Positions 16,781 to 25,800 of a stretch of 64,000 nt of DNA are shown here, piece by piece (position 1 is the first letter of the stretch; every line of letters begins with the position of its first letter). Origin of the DNA: Phycisphaerales bacterium (GTDB lineage: Bacteria; Planctomycetota; Phycisphaerae; Phycisphaerales; UBA1924). Below the pieces are notes generated by a model. The model did no database searches. It had not been told where the DNA came from and saw only the letters and a program-made list of their open reading frames with translations. The stretch covers positions 620,001 to 684,000 of the forward strand of contig JAJDDC010000070.1 of NCBI GenBank assembly GCA_029260515.1. The letters are read 5' to 3'. Made by a program: the position numbers and the translations under genes.

Positions 16781-18157
16781 GCCGGGTTCGTTGAACCGCT
16801 CGCGGATCGCGTCGCGCAGGGTGATCAGGCGGTCGCGGGGCACGAACGGGAAGGCGAGGGTGCGGTCGCGGGCGATCTGGGCGCCCCGGCGCGTGCCCGC
16901 CGCGATGCCCTGGAGCCTGGCGGCCTCGTCCGCCAGGTTCTCGATTTCGGCGGCGTGGCGTGTTCGGTACGCGGCGAGCATCTCGTGCAGGCGCCGGTAG
17001 TGGGGGCCCGGGTCCCCGCCCGCGTCGCGGGCGGCGTCGATCCGGGCGAGCAGGTCGCGCTTGGAGGCGCCGGCCTCGTCGTCGCCCAGGATCGCTGGGT
17101 TGTGCCTGGCCGCGTGCGCGCGCCACGCGGCCCGATCGCCCGCCTCGCCCGCGCCCAGATCGACACCCGGGACATCGGGCAAGACGGTCGCGGTCACGAC
17201 CGCCGCGGGCGCGAGGCGGCGCCCGAGCCAGGACTCGACCCAGTCTTCCGTGACCTTGTCATAATTGCCCCCGCCCGTGCCGTGGATGAACAGCTCGCAC
17301 GCGCCCAGGCGGACGATCGCCGTGAGCAGCAGCGCCCGGGGCGCGAGGCTGGTCACGACGGTGTCGTGCAGATCGTCGGCCGTCGCGCGTCGGCGTCCGC
17401 CCGAGGGCGTGAGCACCCAGAGGGGCAGCTCGACGCCACGTGAGTCGTCCGTCACCACCAGCGGGCGGACGCCAGACTCTGGGTATCGCGCGACGGCGTC
17501 GTTGTACGCCCGCGCGCACGCGTCGGGCTCGTCGCGCATCCGCTCGACAAGCCCCGCGAAGAGCGTCGTCCCCGACAGCTCGCGGGCGAACACGCTCGAC
17601 GGCGCGGTCACGATCGGCGATGCCAGGTCCGCCAGCGCCCCGTGCGCCTGGCGGGCGGCGTCCGTCTCGCCCTCGTGCGCCCGCAGCGCATCGGCGATGT
17701 CGTGGACCGCGTCGGGGACATGCCCATCGACGTGGATGGGCGCCTGGTTGGCCGTGGGCTTGGCCCGCTCGCCCGCGTCCCGCCCGGGCTCGAGGCGGGC
17801 CAATCCCGGGCGTGGGGCCCCGTGCTCGTCGCGGGCGGGGTAACGGACCTCGGACGCGTCGCCCGAGTCCAGGTCGGCGACGAGCCACGCCGCGTGGGCG
17901 CCCAGGGCCCGGGCGCCCTCGACGCACGCGATCCACTTGGCCAGGATCCCCGGGCCCCACAGGGTCGCCTGATGCCCACTCATGAGCACCGGCTGGTCGG
18001 CGGGGAGGCCCAGCTCGCGCCGGAGGGTCTGCTGCGTGTCGGTGGGCTCGAATCGGATGAGGTTGCGCCAGCCCGAGGCCGACGGCTCGATCAAGAGATC
18101 GGGGCAGGCCCCGCCCGTGTGGCGCCCGTGCCCGCTGGCGGAGACGCTCACCGACAT
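16778..18157 (-). CDS. conserved protein, possibly related to BshC
   Basis: 459 residues, no named family recognised with certainty. The N-terminal third contains SGHQATLWGPGILAKWI followed by AAWLVADLDSGD. This resembles the GQQPG...TEDHD region of BshC, the cysteine-adding enzyme of bacillithiol synthesis. Later it has LAPRALLLT and FIHGTGGGNYDKVTEDW, comparable with the BshC segment containing GGPGEIAY; proteins with this HGxGGxxYD motif occur in planctomycetes as far as I know. The C-terminal part is helical and basic. ATG 18157 overlaps the glycosyltransferase stop by 10 bases. The BshC link is inference from motif resemblance. Confidence 0.65.
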   Translation of the reverse strand: MSVSVSASGHGRHTGGACPDLLIEPSASGWRNLIRFEPTDTQQTLRRELGLPADQPVLMSGHQATLWGPGILAKWIACVEGARALGAHAAWLVADLDSGDASEVRYPARDEHGAPRPGLARLEPGRDAGERAKPTANQAPIHVDGHVPDAVHDIADALRAHEGETDAARQAHGALADLASPIVTAPSSVFARELSGTTLFAGLVERMRDEPDACARAYNDAVARYPESGVRPLVVTDDSRGVELPLWVLTPSGGRRRATADDLHDTVVTSLAPRALLLTAIVRLGACELFIHGTGGGNYDKVTEDWVESWLGRRLAPAAVVTATVLPDVPGVDLGAGEAGDRAAWRAHAARHNPAILGDDEAGASKRDLLARIDAARDAGGDPGPHYRRLHEMLAAYRTRHAAEIENLADEAARLQGIAAGTRRGAQIARDRTLAFPFVPRDRLITLRDAIRERFNEPG

Positions 18158-18909
18158 CGGCACCCGGCCGCGACGTCCGTCAGCGCCTGGGCGGGCAGGC
18201 GGTCGGCGCACCGCTCGAGCTCGCAGTGCAGCACGCGCCGGTAGTGCCCCTCGCGGATCGAGGGGTCGTCGAGCCCGCCGCCGAACGTCCGCGTCGCGTC
18301 GTTGTAGATCAACCGGACCGGGATCTCCCCGATCCGCAGGCCCGCGGCGACCGCCTGGACCCACAGCTGCATCGGGAAGGCGTACCCGTCCTCGCTGAGC
18401 GTGAGCTGGGACATCGCGCTCACGCGGTGGGCCTTGAACCCGCAGAACGAGTCGGTGAGCGTGAGCCCCAGACGCTCGTTGATCTCGGCGGTCATCCGGT
18501 GGTTGATCGCCCGCCGATCCTGGGGGGGAGAGTCGGAATCCTCGTCGATGTCCAGGTACCGCGAGCCCGAGATGATGTCCAGATCGCCCTTGGCGGCGAC
18601 CTCGACGAACCGCGGGATCATCGCCGGCTCGTGCTGCTCGTCGCAGTCCATGGTGATGATCCAGTCGTACCCGCGCCCCATCGCGAATGCGAACGCGTCG
18701 CGGAGCGAGCGCCCGTAGCCGTGGTTCACCGGGTGGCGGATCAGCTCGAAGCCCAGCTCGGGCTGGAGGTCGGTGAGCAGCTGGGGGGAGTCGTCGCTCG
18801 AGGCGTCGTCCACGACCAGCACGTCCTCGGCGTGCCCGTGAAGGCGCCGGAGCACCCCCTCGACGTACGCCTGCTCGTTGTAGACCGGGACGGCGACAAG
18901 GGTCTTCAT
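18148..18909 (-). CDS. family 2 glycosyltransferase
   Basis: 253-residue GT-A fold transferase. The N-terminus reads LVAVPVYNEQAYVEGVL, then VVDDASSDDS with nucleotide-sugar contacts and MDCDEQHEP in place of the DxD metal motif. The middle part DIISGSRYL with the QDRRAINHRMTAEIN segment resembles dolichol/undecaprenyl-phosphate sugar transferases of the DPM1 type. No membrane segment is present, so it would act at the cytosolic membrane face. ATG 18909 has GGAG 8 bases upstream. It is the first gene of the run leading to the BshC-like protein. Confidence 0.9.
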   Translation of the reverse strand: MKTLVAVPVYNEQAYVEGVLRRLHGHAEDVLVVDDASSDDSPQLLTDLQPELGFELIRHPVNHGYGRSLRDAFAFAMGRGYDWIITMDCDEQHEPAMIPRFVEVAAKGDLDIISGSRYLDIDEDSDSPPQDRRAINHRMTAEINERLGLTLTDSFCGFKAHRVSAMSQLTLSEDGYAFPMQLWVQAVAAGLRIGEIPVRLIYNDATRTFGGGLDDPSIREGHYRRVLHCELERCADRLPAQALTDVAAGCRCR

Positions 18910-19026
18910 GGCACACACTCCAGGGGGGGGACCGGCCCCTCGCCATCAACTCGCCCGGCGGCTCGGATCATCCCGCCGGGGCACAAACTCTAGAACGGGG
19001 CCTCGCGGGTGTCCGGCGGGCCCGGA

Positions 19027-19563
19027 TCAGCCCGGCGGGGCGTCCTCCTGGGCAAGGGAGGTGAAGGCCGCGAACCCGAAGGGCTTGGTCTGGTCCGACT
19101 CGTCGTCGCCGCCCTCGACACTGGCGGCCTCCAGACGGCGGATCAGCTCCTCGCTCAGCGAGTGGAACGTCCGGATCTGGCTGATGGGGAGGGTGAAGAT
19201 CTCGCCCGTGGGCGTGCGGACCTGGTAGACGGTGCTCTGGACGTCGCCCGAGACCGTGCGGCTGCGGGCGTTGCCCGGGACCGAGCAGGCGAAGACCGGG
19301 TAGATATCCGCGATCGGGATCCGCTGGCCCAGGGTCGTGATGAGCGCCAGACGCCCGTCGAACATCTCGTCGATCGGACCCGGTGAGTTGGCCGCCCCTT
19401 TGGCGGTGGGGCTCAGGCGCCCGCCCGAGCCGGCGGCGACCGCCAGGGCCGAGAGGATCTCGCGCATCACGTTCTGCCAGAAGACTTCGCGGCGTGCGGC
19501 GACGACGCGCGGGTCCTCTTCGTGCGCAGCGGCGTGTTGCTCGTTGGGGGTCGGGTGCGTCAT
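19027..19563 (-). CDS. conserved hypothetical protein
   Basis: 178 residues from ATG 19563; the frame is open further upstream, but those residues are low complexity and overlap the divergent gene. No signal peptide or membrane segment. The central part contains LALITTLGQRIPIADIYPVFACSV and VYQVRTPTGEIFTLPISQIRTFHSLSEEL, a beta-rich domain followed by an amphipathic helix. The ends are acidic and disordered. Function unknown; it is monocistronic and divergent from a second small hypothetical. Confidence 0.65.
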   Translation of the reverse strand: MTHPTPNEQHAAAHEEDPRVVAARREVFWQNVMREILSALAVAAGSGGRLSPTAKGAANSPGPIDEMFDGRLALITTLGQRIPIADIYPVFACSVPGNARSRTVSGDVQSTVYQVRTPTGEIFTLPISQIRTFHSLSEELIRRLEAASVEGGDDESDQTKPFGFAAFTSLAQEDAPPG

Positions 19564-19726
19564 GCCGCGGTTTCCGTAGGGTCTGGGGGTGTTATCAGGG
19601 AGGGTGCGCCGGGGGTGGGCCCAACCCGCACAGATGCTACGGCTTGCGGCCCGGGGGCCGCGTTCGAGGCCCGCGGGGCAAGTCCGAGCATCCTTGGGCC
19701 GATACGCCGTGCGGAGGCGCTCGATC

Positions 19727-20044
19727 ATGGCTGCAAACGGCAAGGCGTTCGATCAGGTCAAGGCGATCCTGGGCAAGCTCGACCGCCAGGTCGACGAGGC
19801 CAGGCACAAGCGCCTGGGAGACGACGATCTCCCGATCCACCCGGTGCGGAACAGCGCCTCGCCCGCCGCGACCGACACGCCGACGACCAACGGCTCCCCG
19901 GACCCCAACGGGCCCAACGCCGGCATGCCCGCCCGCCAGTCCAAGTACGGCAGGGCCCGCCCGCTCAACCGCACCGGGGACGCGACCGGCGCGTGGTCCG
20001 CGCCCGCCCGCAACGGGCACGGCCTGGACGAGACCGTCGGCTGA
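19727..20044 (+). CDS. small hypothetical protein
   Basis: 105 residues starting at ATG 19727, with GGAGG 9 bases upstream. The first 30 residues form a charged helix (KAFDQVKAILGKLDRQVDEA). The rest is rich in proline, asparagine and threonine and looks disordered. No family is recognised. It lies between a divergent hypothetical and the histidine phosphatase gene. Confidence 0.55.
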   Translation: MAANGKAFDQVKAILGKLDRQVDEARHKRLGDDDLPIHPVRNSASPAATDTPTTNGSPDPNGPNAGMPARQSKYGRARPLNRTGDATGAWSAPARNGHGLDETVG

Positions 20045-20115
20045 GACGCGCACGCCCGGCCGCCTGACTCGGCCCTGCACGCGATCCCGACTTCAACCTC
20101 TCGCACGCACGCCTG

Positions 20116-20121
20116 TATCCT
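20116..20121 (+). promoter_or_regulatory. -10-like TATCCT, 5 bases before histidine phosphatase
   Basis: TATCCT ends 5 bases before ATG 20127, without a ribosome site. Confidence 0.5.
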
Positions 20122-20126
20122 CGTGC

Positions 20127-20684
20127 ATGCGCACACCCATCGTCACGCTGTCGGTCCTGCTCGCCTCCGCGATCGTGCTGGGCGTGCTCGCCGGGCTCGG
20201 TTCCTCCGGCGCCGCGAGCGACGAGCCCGCCGCGACGACGTACATCATCGTCCGGCACGCGGAGAAGGCCGGGGGCGAGACCCCGGACCCGGAGCTGACC
20301 CACGCGGGGCGTGAGCGGGCGGCGCAGCTCGCGTCGATGCTCCGTTCGATGGGTGTGGCGGGGGTGTACACGACCGACTACGAGCGGACGCGGCAGACCG
20401 CGGCGCCGATCGCCGAGATGGCTGGGGTAAAGCCACGGACCTACGACCCGCGCGACCCCGGCGCGTCGCTCACACGGATCGGGCGAGCGCACGAGGGCGG
20501 CGTCGTCGCGATCGTGGGGCACTCGAACACCGTGCCCGACCTGGTCCGTCGCCTGGGCGGGGTGTGCGAACAAGAGACGCTCGACGATGGCGAATACGAC
20601 AACGTGTTCGTCGTCGTCGTGCTCGACAGCGGGCGGGTGCTCACGCACCGCCTGCACGGCTCGCCGCCATCAGCCGCCCCGTGA
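20127..20684 (+). CDS. exported histidine phosphatase superfamily protein
   Basis: 185 residues. An N-terminal hydrophobic segment (about 5-27) acts as signal or anchor. A SixA/phosphoglycerate-mutase-like domain follows, with catalytic RHAEK (histidine nucleophile), ELTHAGRERA, the YTTDYERTRQTA block and second active-site histidine in VGHSNTVPDLV. The core is short, as in SixA-type phosphohistidine phosphatases, but export points to an envelope substrate. Its 3' end overlaps the convergent DUF885 gene by 15 bases. Confidence 0.88.
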   Translation: MRTPIVTLSVLLASAIVLGVLAGLGSSGAASDEPAATTYIIVRHAEKAGGETPDPELTHAGRERAAQLASMLRSMGVAGVYTTDYERTRQTAAPIAEMAGVKPRTYDPRDPGASLTRIGRAHEGGVVAIVGHSNTVPDLVRRLGGVCEQETLDDGEYDNVFVVVVLDSGRVLTHRLHGSPPSAAP

Positions 20685-22547
20685 GGCGATCCAGCGGTCG
20701 ATCTTCTGCTCGAGCACAGGGAGCGGGAGGGCGCCGGTGTCGAGGATCGCGTCGTGGAAGGCGCGGACGTCGAAGCCCTCGCCCAGGGCCCGCTGGGCCC
20801 GGGCGCGGAGCTCGAGGATCTTGAGCTGGCCGATCTTGTACGCGGTCGCCTGCCCGGGCCAGCCGATATAGCGGTCAACCTCGGAGATGACGTTGCGTTC
20901 GGTCAGGGCGCCGTTGGCGAGCATGTAGTCGATCGCCCGCTGGCGGCTCCAGCCCTTGGTGTGGATGCCGGTGTCCACGACCAGGCGGAGGGCCCGCCAC
21001 ATCTCGTAGTTGAGGCGCCCGAAATCGTCGTACGGGTCGGCGTACAGGCCACGGTCGACGCCGTCGTCCACGTCGTCGTGCCCCATCTCCAGGCCCAGAC
21101 GCTCGGCGTAGAGCCCCCAGCCCTCGACGAAGGCGGTGTGCCCGCCCAGGCGTCGCAGCGGGTGCACGCCCTCGAGCTCGAGGGCCAGGGCGATCTGGTG
21201 GTGGTGCCCGGGGACGGCCTCGTGCAGCGTCAGGGCGACCATGTCGTACCTGGGACGCTGGTCGAGCGCGGAGGTGTTGGCCATGAAGTAGCCGGGGATG
21301 CCGCCCTTGATCGAGCCCGAGTAGTAGTACGCGGTCGGGGAGGCCTTGGCGGAGAACGCGGGGATGGGGCGCACGCCGTAGGGCAGGCGGGGGAGCAGGC
21401 CGAAGAGCTTGGGCATCTCGGCGTCCACGCGTTTGGCGACCTCGCGGTACCCGGCGAGCAGGTCCTCGGCGTCGTCGAAGTAGAACCTGGGCTCGGTCCG
21501 CAGATACGCGACGAACTCGGCGAACTCGTCGTCCTTCGAATCCCAGACAACGTCGTTGCCGGGCCAGTCCGTCCGGGCGATGACCTCGAACATCTCGGCC
21601 CGGATCCGCGCGACCTCCGAGAGGCCGATCTTGTGCACCTGTTCGGCGGTCAGGTCGAGTGTGGTGTGCTCCTTGAGCGCGATGTTGTACGCCTCGACCC
21701 CGTCCACCGACTCGGAGATCGCGACCGTCGCACGGCACGCTGGCAGGTACTCGTTCTGGAGGAACAGCGCCAGCTCGGTGTACGCCGGGACGATCCGGTC
21801 GCGGACCGCGGCCTGGGCGCGCCGGGCGAGCGGGTCGGCGTCGTCGAGATCACGCAGCGGCGTGTAGAACGGGCTGAGCGTCGGGTCGGCGCGGATGCTG
21901 GGCGTGGCCTGGGCCATCGCCTGCTCGACCGCGGGCACGACGGCGACACGCGGCGGCACGCGCCCGGCGTCCATCCCGGCGCGCATCTGGTCGAGCGCGT
22001 CGCCGATCTGGGTCGCGACCTGCTCGAGGCGGGAGACGTAGTCGGCGTCGTGCCTCGGGCTCGTGAACGGGACGCGCTGCCAGAGCTGGGGCAGCCAGAC
22101 CTGCGGCCCGCCCATCGTGTTCACGGGCATCTGCTCGCGGTGCAGGGGCGCGAGCCGCAGTGCCAGCTCGAGCTGGTAGACAAGCAGGTCGCGGTCGAGC
22201 AGGTCCGCGTCCGAAGCGCCCGCCATGTCCAGCGCCCGGGCGCGGTCCAGCCAATCACGCTCGCGCTCCAGCCACTCCGCGGTCGCGGCGGGCGAGTTGT
22301 CGCTCAGCCGGTCGTTGAACCGGTCGTCGCCCAGGGCCGGCCCCACCTGCTCTGGGTATGTCTCGAGCGTCGCCTCCAGGACCTCGTCCATCAGGGCGAT
22401 CAGGGCTGGGTGGCGGCCGGGCGCCGACGCGTCGGCATCGGGGTGGGCGGCGGCGGCGGGCGGGAGGGGGGCGAGTGAGGCCGCGGCCAGGGCGAGCGAG
22501 GCGCCCACGAGGCGGGCCGTGCGTGTGATTGTGCGGGTCGTGCTCAT
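20670..22547 (-). CDS. exported DUF885 family protein, probable zinc peptidase
   Basis: 625 residues with an N-terminal signal peptide rich in alanine (cleavage near AAAAHP). The DUF885 signature is present: HEAVPGHHHQ resembles gluzincin metal-binding motifs, with FVEGWGLYAERLG about 30 residues downstream carrying the next glutamate. The family is mostly helical and related to M3/M32-like peptidases; its substrates are poorly known. ATG 22547 is chosen over one 54 bases upstream because the signal peptide starts there and TACGCT ends 5 bases before it. Confidence 0.88.
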   Translation of the reverse strand: MSTTRTITRTARLVGASLALAAASLAPLPPAAAAHPDADASAPGRHPALIALMDEVLEATLETYPEQVGPALGDDRFNDRLSDNSPAATAEWLERERDWLDRARALDMAGASDADLLDRDLLVYQLELALRLAPLHREQMPVNTMGGPQVWLPQLWQRVPFTSPRHDADYVSRLEQVATQIGDALDQMRAGMDAGRVPPRVAVVPAVEQAMAQATPSIRADPTLSPFYTPLRDLDDADPLARRAQAAVRDRIVPAYTELALFLQNEYLPACRATVAISESVDGVEAYNIALKEHTTLDLTAEQVHKIGLSEVARIRAEMFEVIARTDWPGNDVVWDSKDDEFAEFVAYLRTEPRFYFDDAEDLLAGYREVAKRVDAEMPKLFGLLPRLPYGVRPIPAFSAKASPTAYYYSGSIKGGIPGYFMANTSALDQRPRYDMVALTLHEAVPGHHHQIALALELEGVHPLRRLGGHTAFVEGWGLYAERLGLEMGHDDVDDGVDRGLYADPYDDFGRLNYEMWRALRLVVDTGIHTKGWSRQRAIDYMLANGALTERNVISEVDRYIGWPGQATAYKIGQLKILELRARAQRALGEGFDVRAFHDAILDTGALPLPVLEQKIDRWIASRGG

Positions 22548-22552
22548 GCCCA

Positions 22553-22558
22553 AGCGTA
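22553..22558 (-). promoter_or_regulatory. -10-like TACGCT, 5 bases before DUF885 gene
   Basis: TACGCT on the minus strand ends 5 bases before ATG 22547; no ribosome site is present. Confidence 0.5.
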
Positions 22559-22631
22559 CGGGCGTCGATCGCACAAGCTGCGGGGCGGCGCGGATGGGCA
22601 AAAACCTGGCCGCGGGTGTCGGTCCTTGTCC

Positions 22632-22659
22632 TTGCCGGGCGGGCCTGTGCGACTAGGAT
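22632..22659 (+). promoter_or_regulatory. promoter of tRNA-Gln
   Basis: TTGCCG (22632-22637), a 16-base spacer and TAGGAT (22654-22659), 16 bases before the mature tRNA. Confidence 0.6.
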
Positions 22660-22675
22660 TGGGGCGGAGAGCCAC

Positions 22676-22747
22676 TGGGGATTGGTGTAATTGGCAGCAC
22701 GACGGATTCTGATTCCGTTAGTCTGAGTTCAAGTCTCAGATCCCCAG
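22676..22747 (+). tRNA. tRNA-Gln (anticodon CTG)
   Basis: 72 bases fold as a cloverleaf. The acceptor stem is TGGGGAT/ATCCCCA with discriminator G. The D-arm loop contains TTGGC. The anticodon stem ACGGA/TCCGT encloses TTCTGAT, giving anticodon CTG. The T-arm is CTGAG/CTCAG with TTCAAGT. A U1-A72 first pair is typical of bacterial tRNA-Gln. The 3' CCA is not encoded, so the CCA-adding enzyme must finish it. Confidence 0.96.
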
Positions 22748-22756
22748 CTTGCCAGA

Positions 22757-22783
22757 ACGCCCCGTGTCGAGCGGGGCGTTTTT
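22757..22783 (+). terminator. rho-independent terminator after tRNA-Gln
   Basis: ACGCCCCG - 7-base loop - CGGGGCGT followed by a T run, starting 10 bases after the tRNA. It also faces the 3' end of the convergent AsmA-like gene. Confidence 0.92.
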
Positions 22784-22817
22784 GCTGCGCCCCGGGGAAA
22801 ACGAGGCCCGGGCCGGC

Positions 22818-25800
22818 TCAGGGGTCCTCGCCGATCGGGGCGTCGGTCGGCTCGGTCGCCAGGGCGCCGTCCTCTTGGCTTCCGGCCTCGCCCCCGGCCA
22901 TGTTCTCGAAGCCGCGATCACCCGAGAGCAACTCGGCGCCGACGGTGTCGGGGGTGTCGAGCGAGGAGTTGACGCGTTTGGCGTCGCGCCGGGCGCGCTG
23001 GTGCTCGAGGCGGGCCCGGCGTTCGATGCGCAGCAGACGCTTCTGCTGCTCGGAGTCCTCCCCGCCCAGCAGGGCGCGGACGACGCCCTTGGTCCCGCGG
23101 AACTGCTCGGCGGTGATGTCGAGGTTGGGGGGCGTGCCCCGCACGCGCGTCGTCACAAGCTCGTCGCGGATGCCTTCGACGATGTCGGACAGGAACGGCA
23201 CAGGGCGGACGGCCTGGGAACGGAAGACGAGGTCCAGGTCCGACGCGGGCCAACGCATCGTCCCGTACCCGAACAGCTCGACCGAGGGCGAGAACACGGA
23301 AATGGTCTCGAAGGTGACGTGGTCGCCCTGGATGTAGAAATCGGCCTGGGCGAGGTCGAGCGATCGCCCGAGGGGCGCCTGGAGGTTGGAGAACTCGATG
23401 AGCTGGAGCATGAGGGGCATCTCGACGACCTCGCCGCCCGAGACGATGGCGGCGCCCCGCCCGACGCGCGAGCGTGGGTCGCCCATGTCGGCGGAGATTG
23501 AGACGCTCGCGTCGAGCAGACCCCGGGACAGGTCGTCGGGCTCGGACCACGCGCCACCCAGGGTCGCGGGGCGTGAGGCGGTCGTGATATCGGCCAGCAG
23601 CGGGGCGGCCCGGGCGCGGGAGATCTGCAGGTCGGCCCAGTAGCGGCGTTTGGTCGTGGCGCCCGCCAGCTCGATCGGGGGGCCGAAGGTCAGGTCGAGG
23701 GAGTCCAGGTCCGGGATGGGGGTGCGCTCGTGGATCTGGGCGGCGCCCGCGAGACGCCCGCCGTGGACGTCGGCGGTGATGATCGGGACAAGCACGACGC
23801 TTTCCTCGTCGCCCGAGCGGAAGCGGGCGTGGGCGTTGGTCAGGCGGATGCCCCCGGCGCGGAGGCGGTCGGCCAGGACGTCCACGCGGAACGCGGGCTT
23901 GGCGTCGCCGATCGACGAGGCCTCGAAGTCCACACGCCCCGAGGCGTCGGTGATGGGCATGCCGACCTCGGCGCGGGCGTTGCGGACGTCGATCTCGCCC
24001 GAGAGCTCGTAGGAGACCGGGCCGTCGGCGCCCTCGCGTGTGAGCGTGAACCGGAGCGCCGGCGCGTGGGCGCCGCCCACGACCCGGATGCCCAGGTCGT
24101 CGAGCACGGTGCGGGCGGTGGGCGGCAGCAGGGCGACGACGTCGTCGGGCAGGCCATCGGTGGTGAGCTGTGCGTCGGCGTCGAGGCGGAGGCCGCCGTC
24201 GGGCCCGCGGTCCCAGGCGCCGTCGAGGCGGAGGGACCAGTCGGGCGCGCGCGCCTCGAGCCCCTCGATGCGTCCGCCGGTGTCGCCGAGGGCGAAGCGT
24301 CCGGAGACTTCTTCGATCTCGACGCGCCCGGACTCGGTCATGAACGAGAGCGAGCGTGGCTCGAGCGAGCCGCCCAGCGAGAGGGCTGGCATGCCGAGCC
24401 CGCCGGAGTCGCGGGGGGGCTTGCCCGGGTCGGGTGTGAGGCGGAGGTCGAGCGAGTAGACGCCCGCGGGCTCGCGTTGGTCGTAGACGTCGAGAAGCTC
24501 CTCGCCCACCGCCTCGGCGACGAGCGCGCGGGCCAGCGCGGAGGCGACCGGGGCGTCTGCGAGGCTGATGACCAGCTCGTGCGGGGGTGTCGATGAGGGG
24601 CGCTCGCCGGCGCGGACGAGGGGGAGGGAGCCGTTGATCACGAGCCGCCCGCCCGGTTCGCCACCGACGACGACGTCGGCGCTCAGGTTCTGTGCGTGCA
24701 CCGCCGGGCGCGGGCCGGCGTCGATGCGGACCACGCCCTCGCCGCCCTCGAGGCGGACCTCGCGCCCCCGGACGATGAACTCGAGCTCGCCGACGGGCCC
24801 GATCTGGATCTCGGGTCGTACACGCTGGCCCAGCTCGCCCACGACGCGGGCGCGGACGGGCAGGCGCCCGCGCGGGCTGTGCGCGTCGTTGAGGTTCGCC
24901 ATCGCGAGGGCGGCCTCCGGGGAGAAGACGCCCACGAAGTGCTCGATCGGGACCTCGGGGTCCAGCTCGTTGGTCGTCGCCTCGGCGTACAGCGCCGGCC
25001 CGCGGTCGCTCTCGGTCTCGTCGCCCCAGCGCCGACCGGGGGGCGACTCGATCTGCGTGAACAGCTCGACGCGTGTGGACGGGCGGTCCGCGTCGTCGGC
25101 GATCGGGCGGGCGTCGGCCGCGAGGTCCACGATGATCACGTCCTCGCGGACGTAGATGGTGCCGACCGCGTTCTCGAGCTCGAGGGGAGGCAGGTCTGCG
25201 CTGATGGGCTCGGGGACGGTGCGGACGCCTGTGAGGGTGGTCTCGACGTCGTAGCCGATCGTGCCGTCGGCGCGTGGCGCGATGTCGGCCCAGCAGTCCA
25301 CGCGCCCGCCGATGTTGAGGCGGTCGATCAGCTCGTCGAGCGAGCCGGGCGTGTCCTGCGCGTCGGCGAGCACGCCCCTGGCGGCGCTGACGCCCGGGAT
25401 CGCGTTGAGCGCCAGGTCGTCCACGGGGACGTCACGCCCGACGATGGAGATGACCGGCGCCCGGGGTGCGCCGGGCGCGAGGTCCACGAACGCCTCAACG
25501 CTGGCGGTCCCGCCGCGGAGCGGGTGGTAGGTCCCGCCGGTGAGCGTGGTCTCGTCCTCGGAGATCTCGAGTACGAGCCCGGTGACGAGCATGGGCAGGG
25601 GGAAGTGCTCGGGCAGGACGCCGCCCCTGGGCAGCGTCGCGACAATGTGCTTGGTCCAGTCGGCGTCGTCGGCGTCGGGCTCGCCCGGGTCGCGTCGGAG
25701 GCTGATCTGCACGTCGGCCCTCCCGCCCAGGGCGAACGCCGGCGCGGCGGAGCTGTCGGCGAGGCTCGCCTGGTCGGGCCCCCAGGGCCCGTCGCCGGCG

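Noticed and set aside
16778-18949. One 723-residue reading frame covering two genes on the minus strand
   Set aside because: Its first 260 residues are a frame-shifted shadow of the glycosyltransferase at 18148-18909; only the part after 18157 looks like a real protein.
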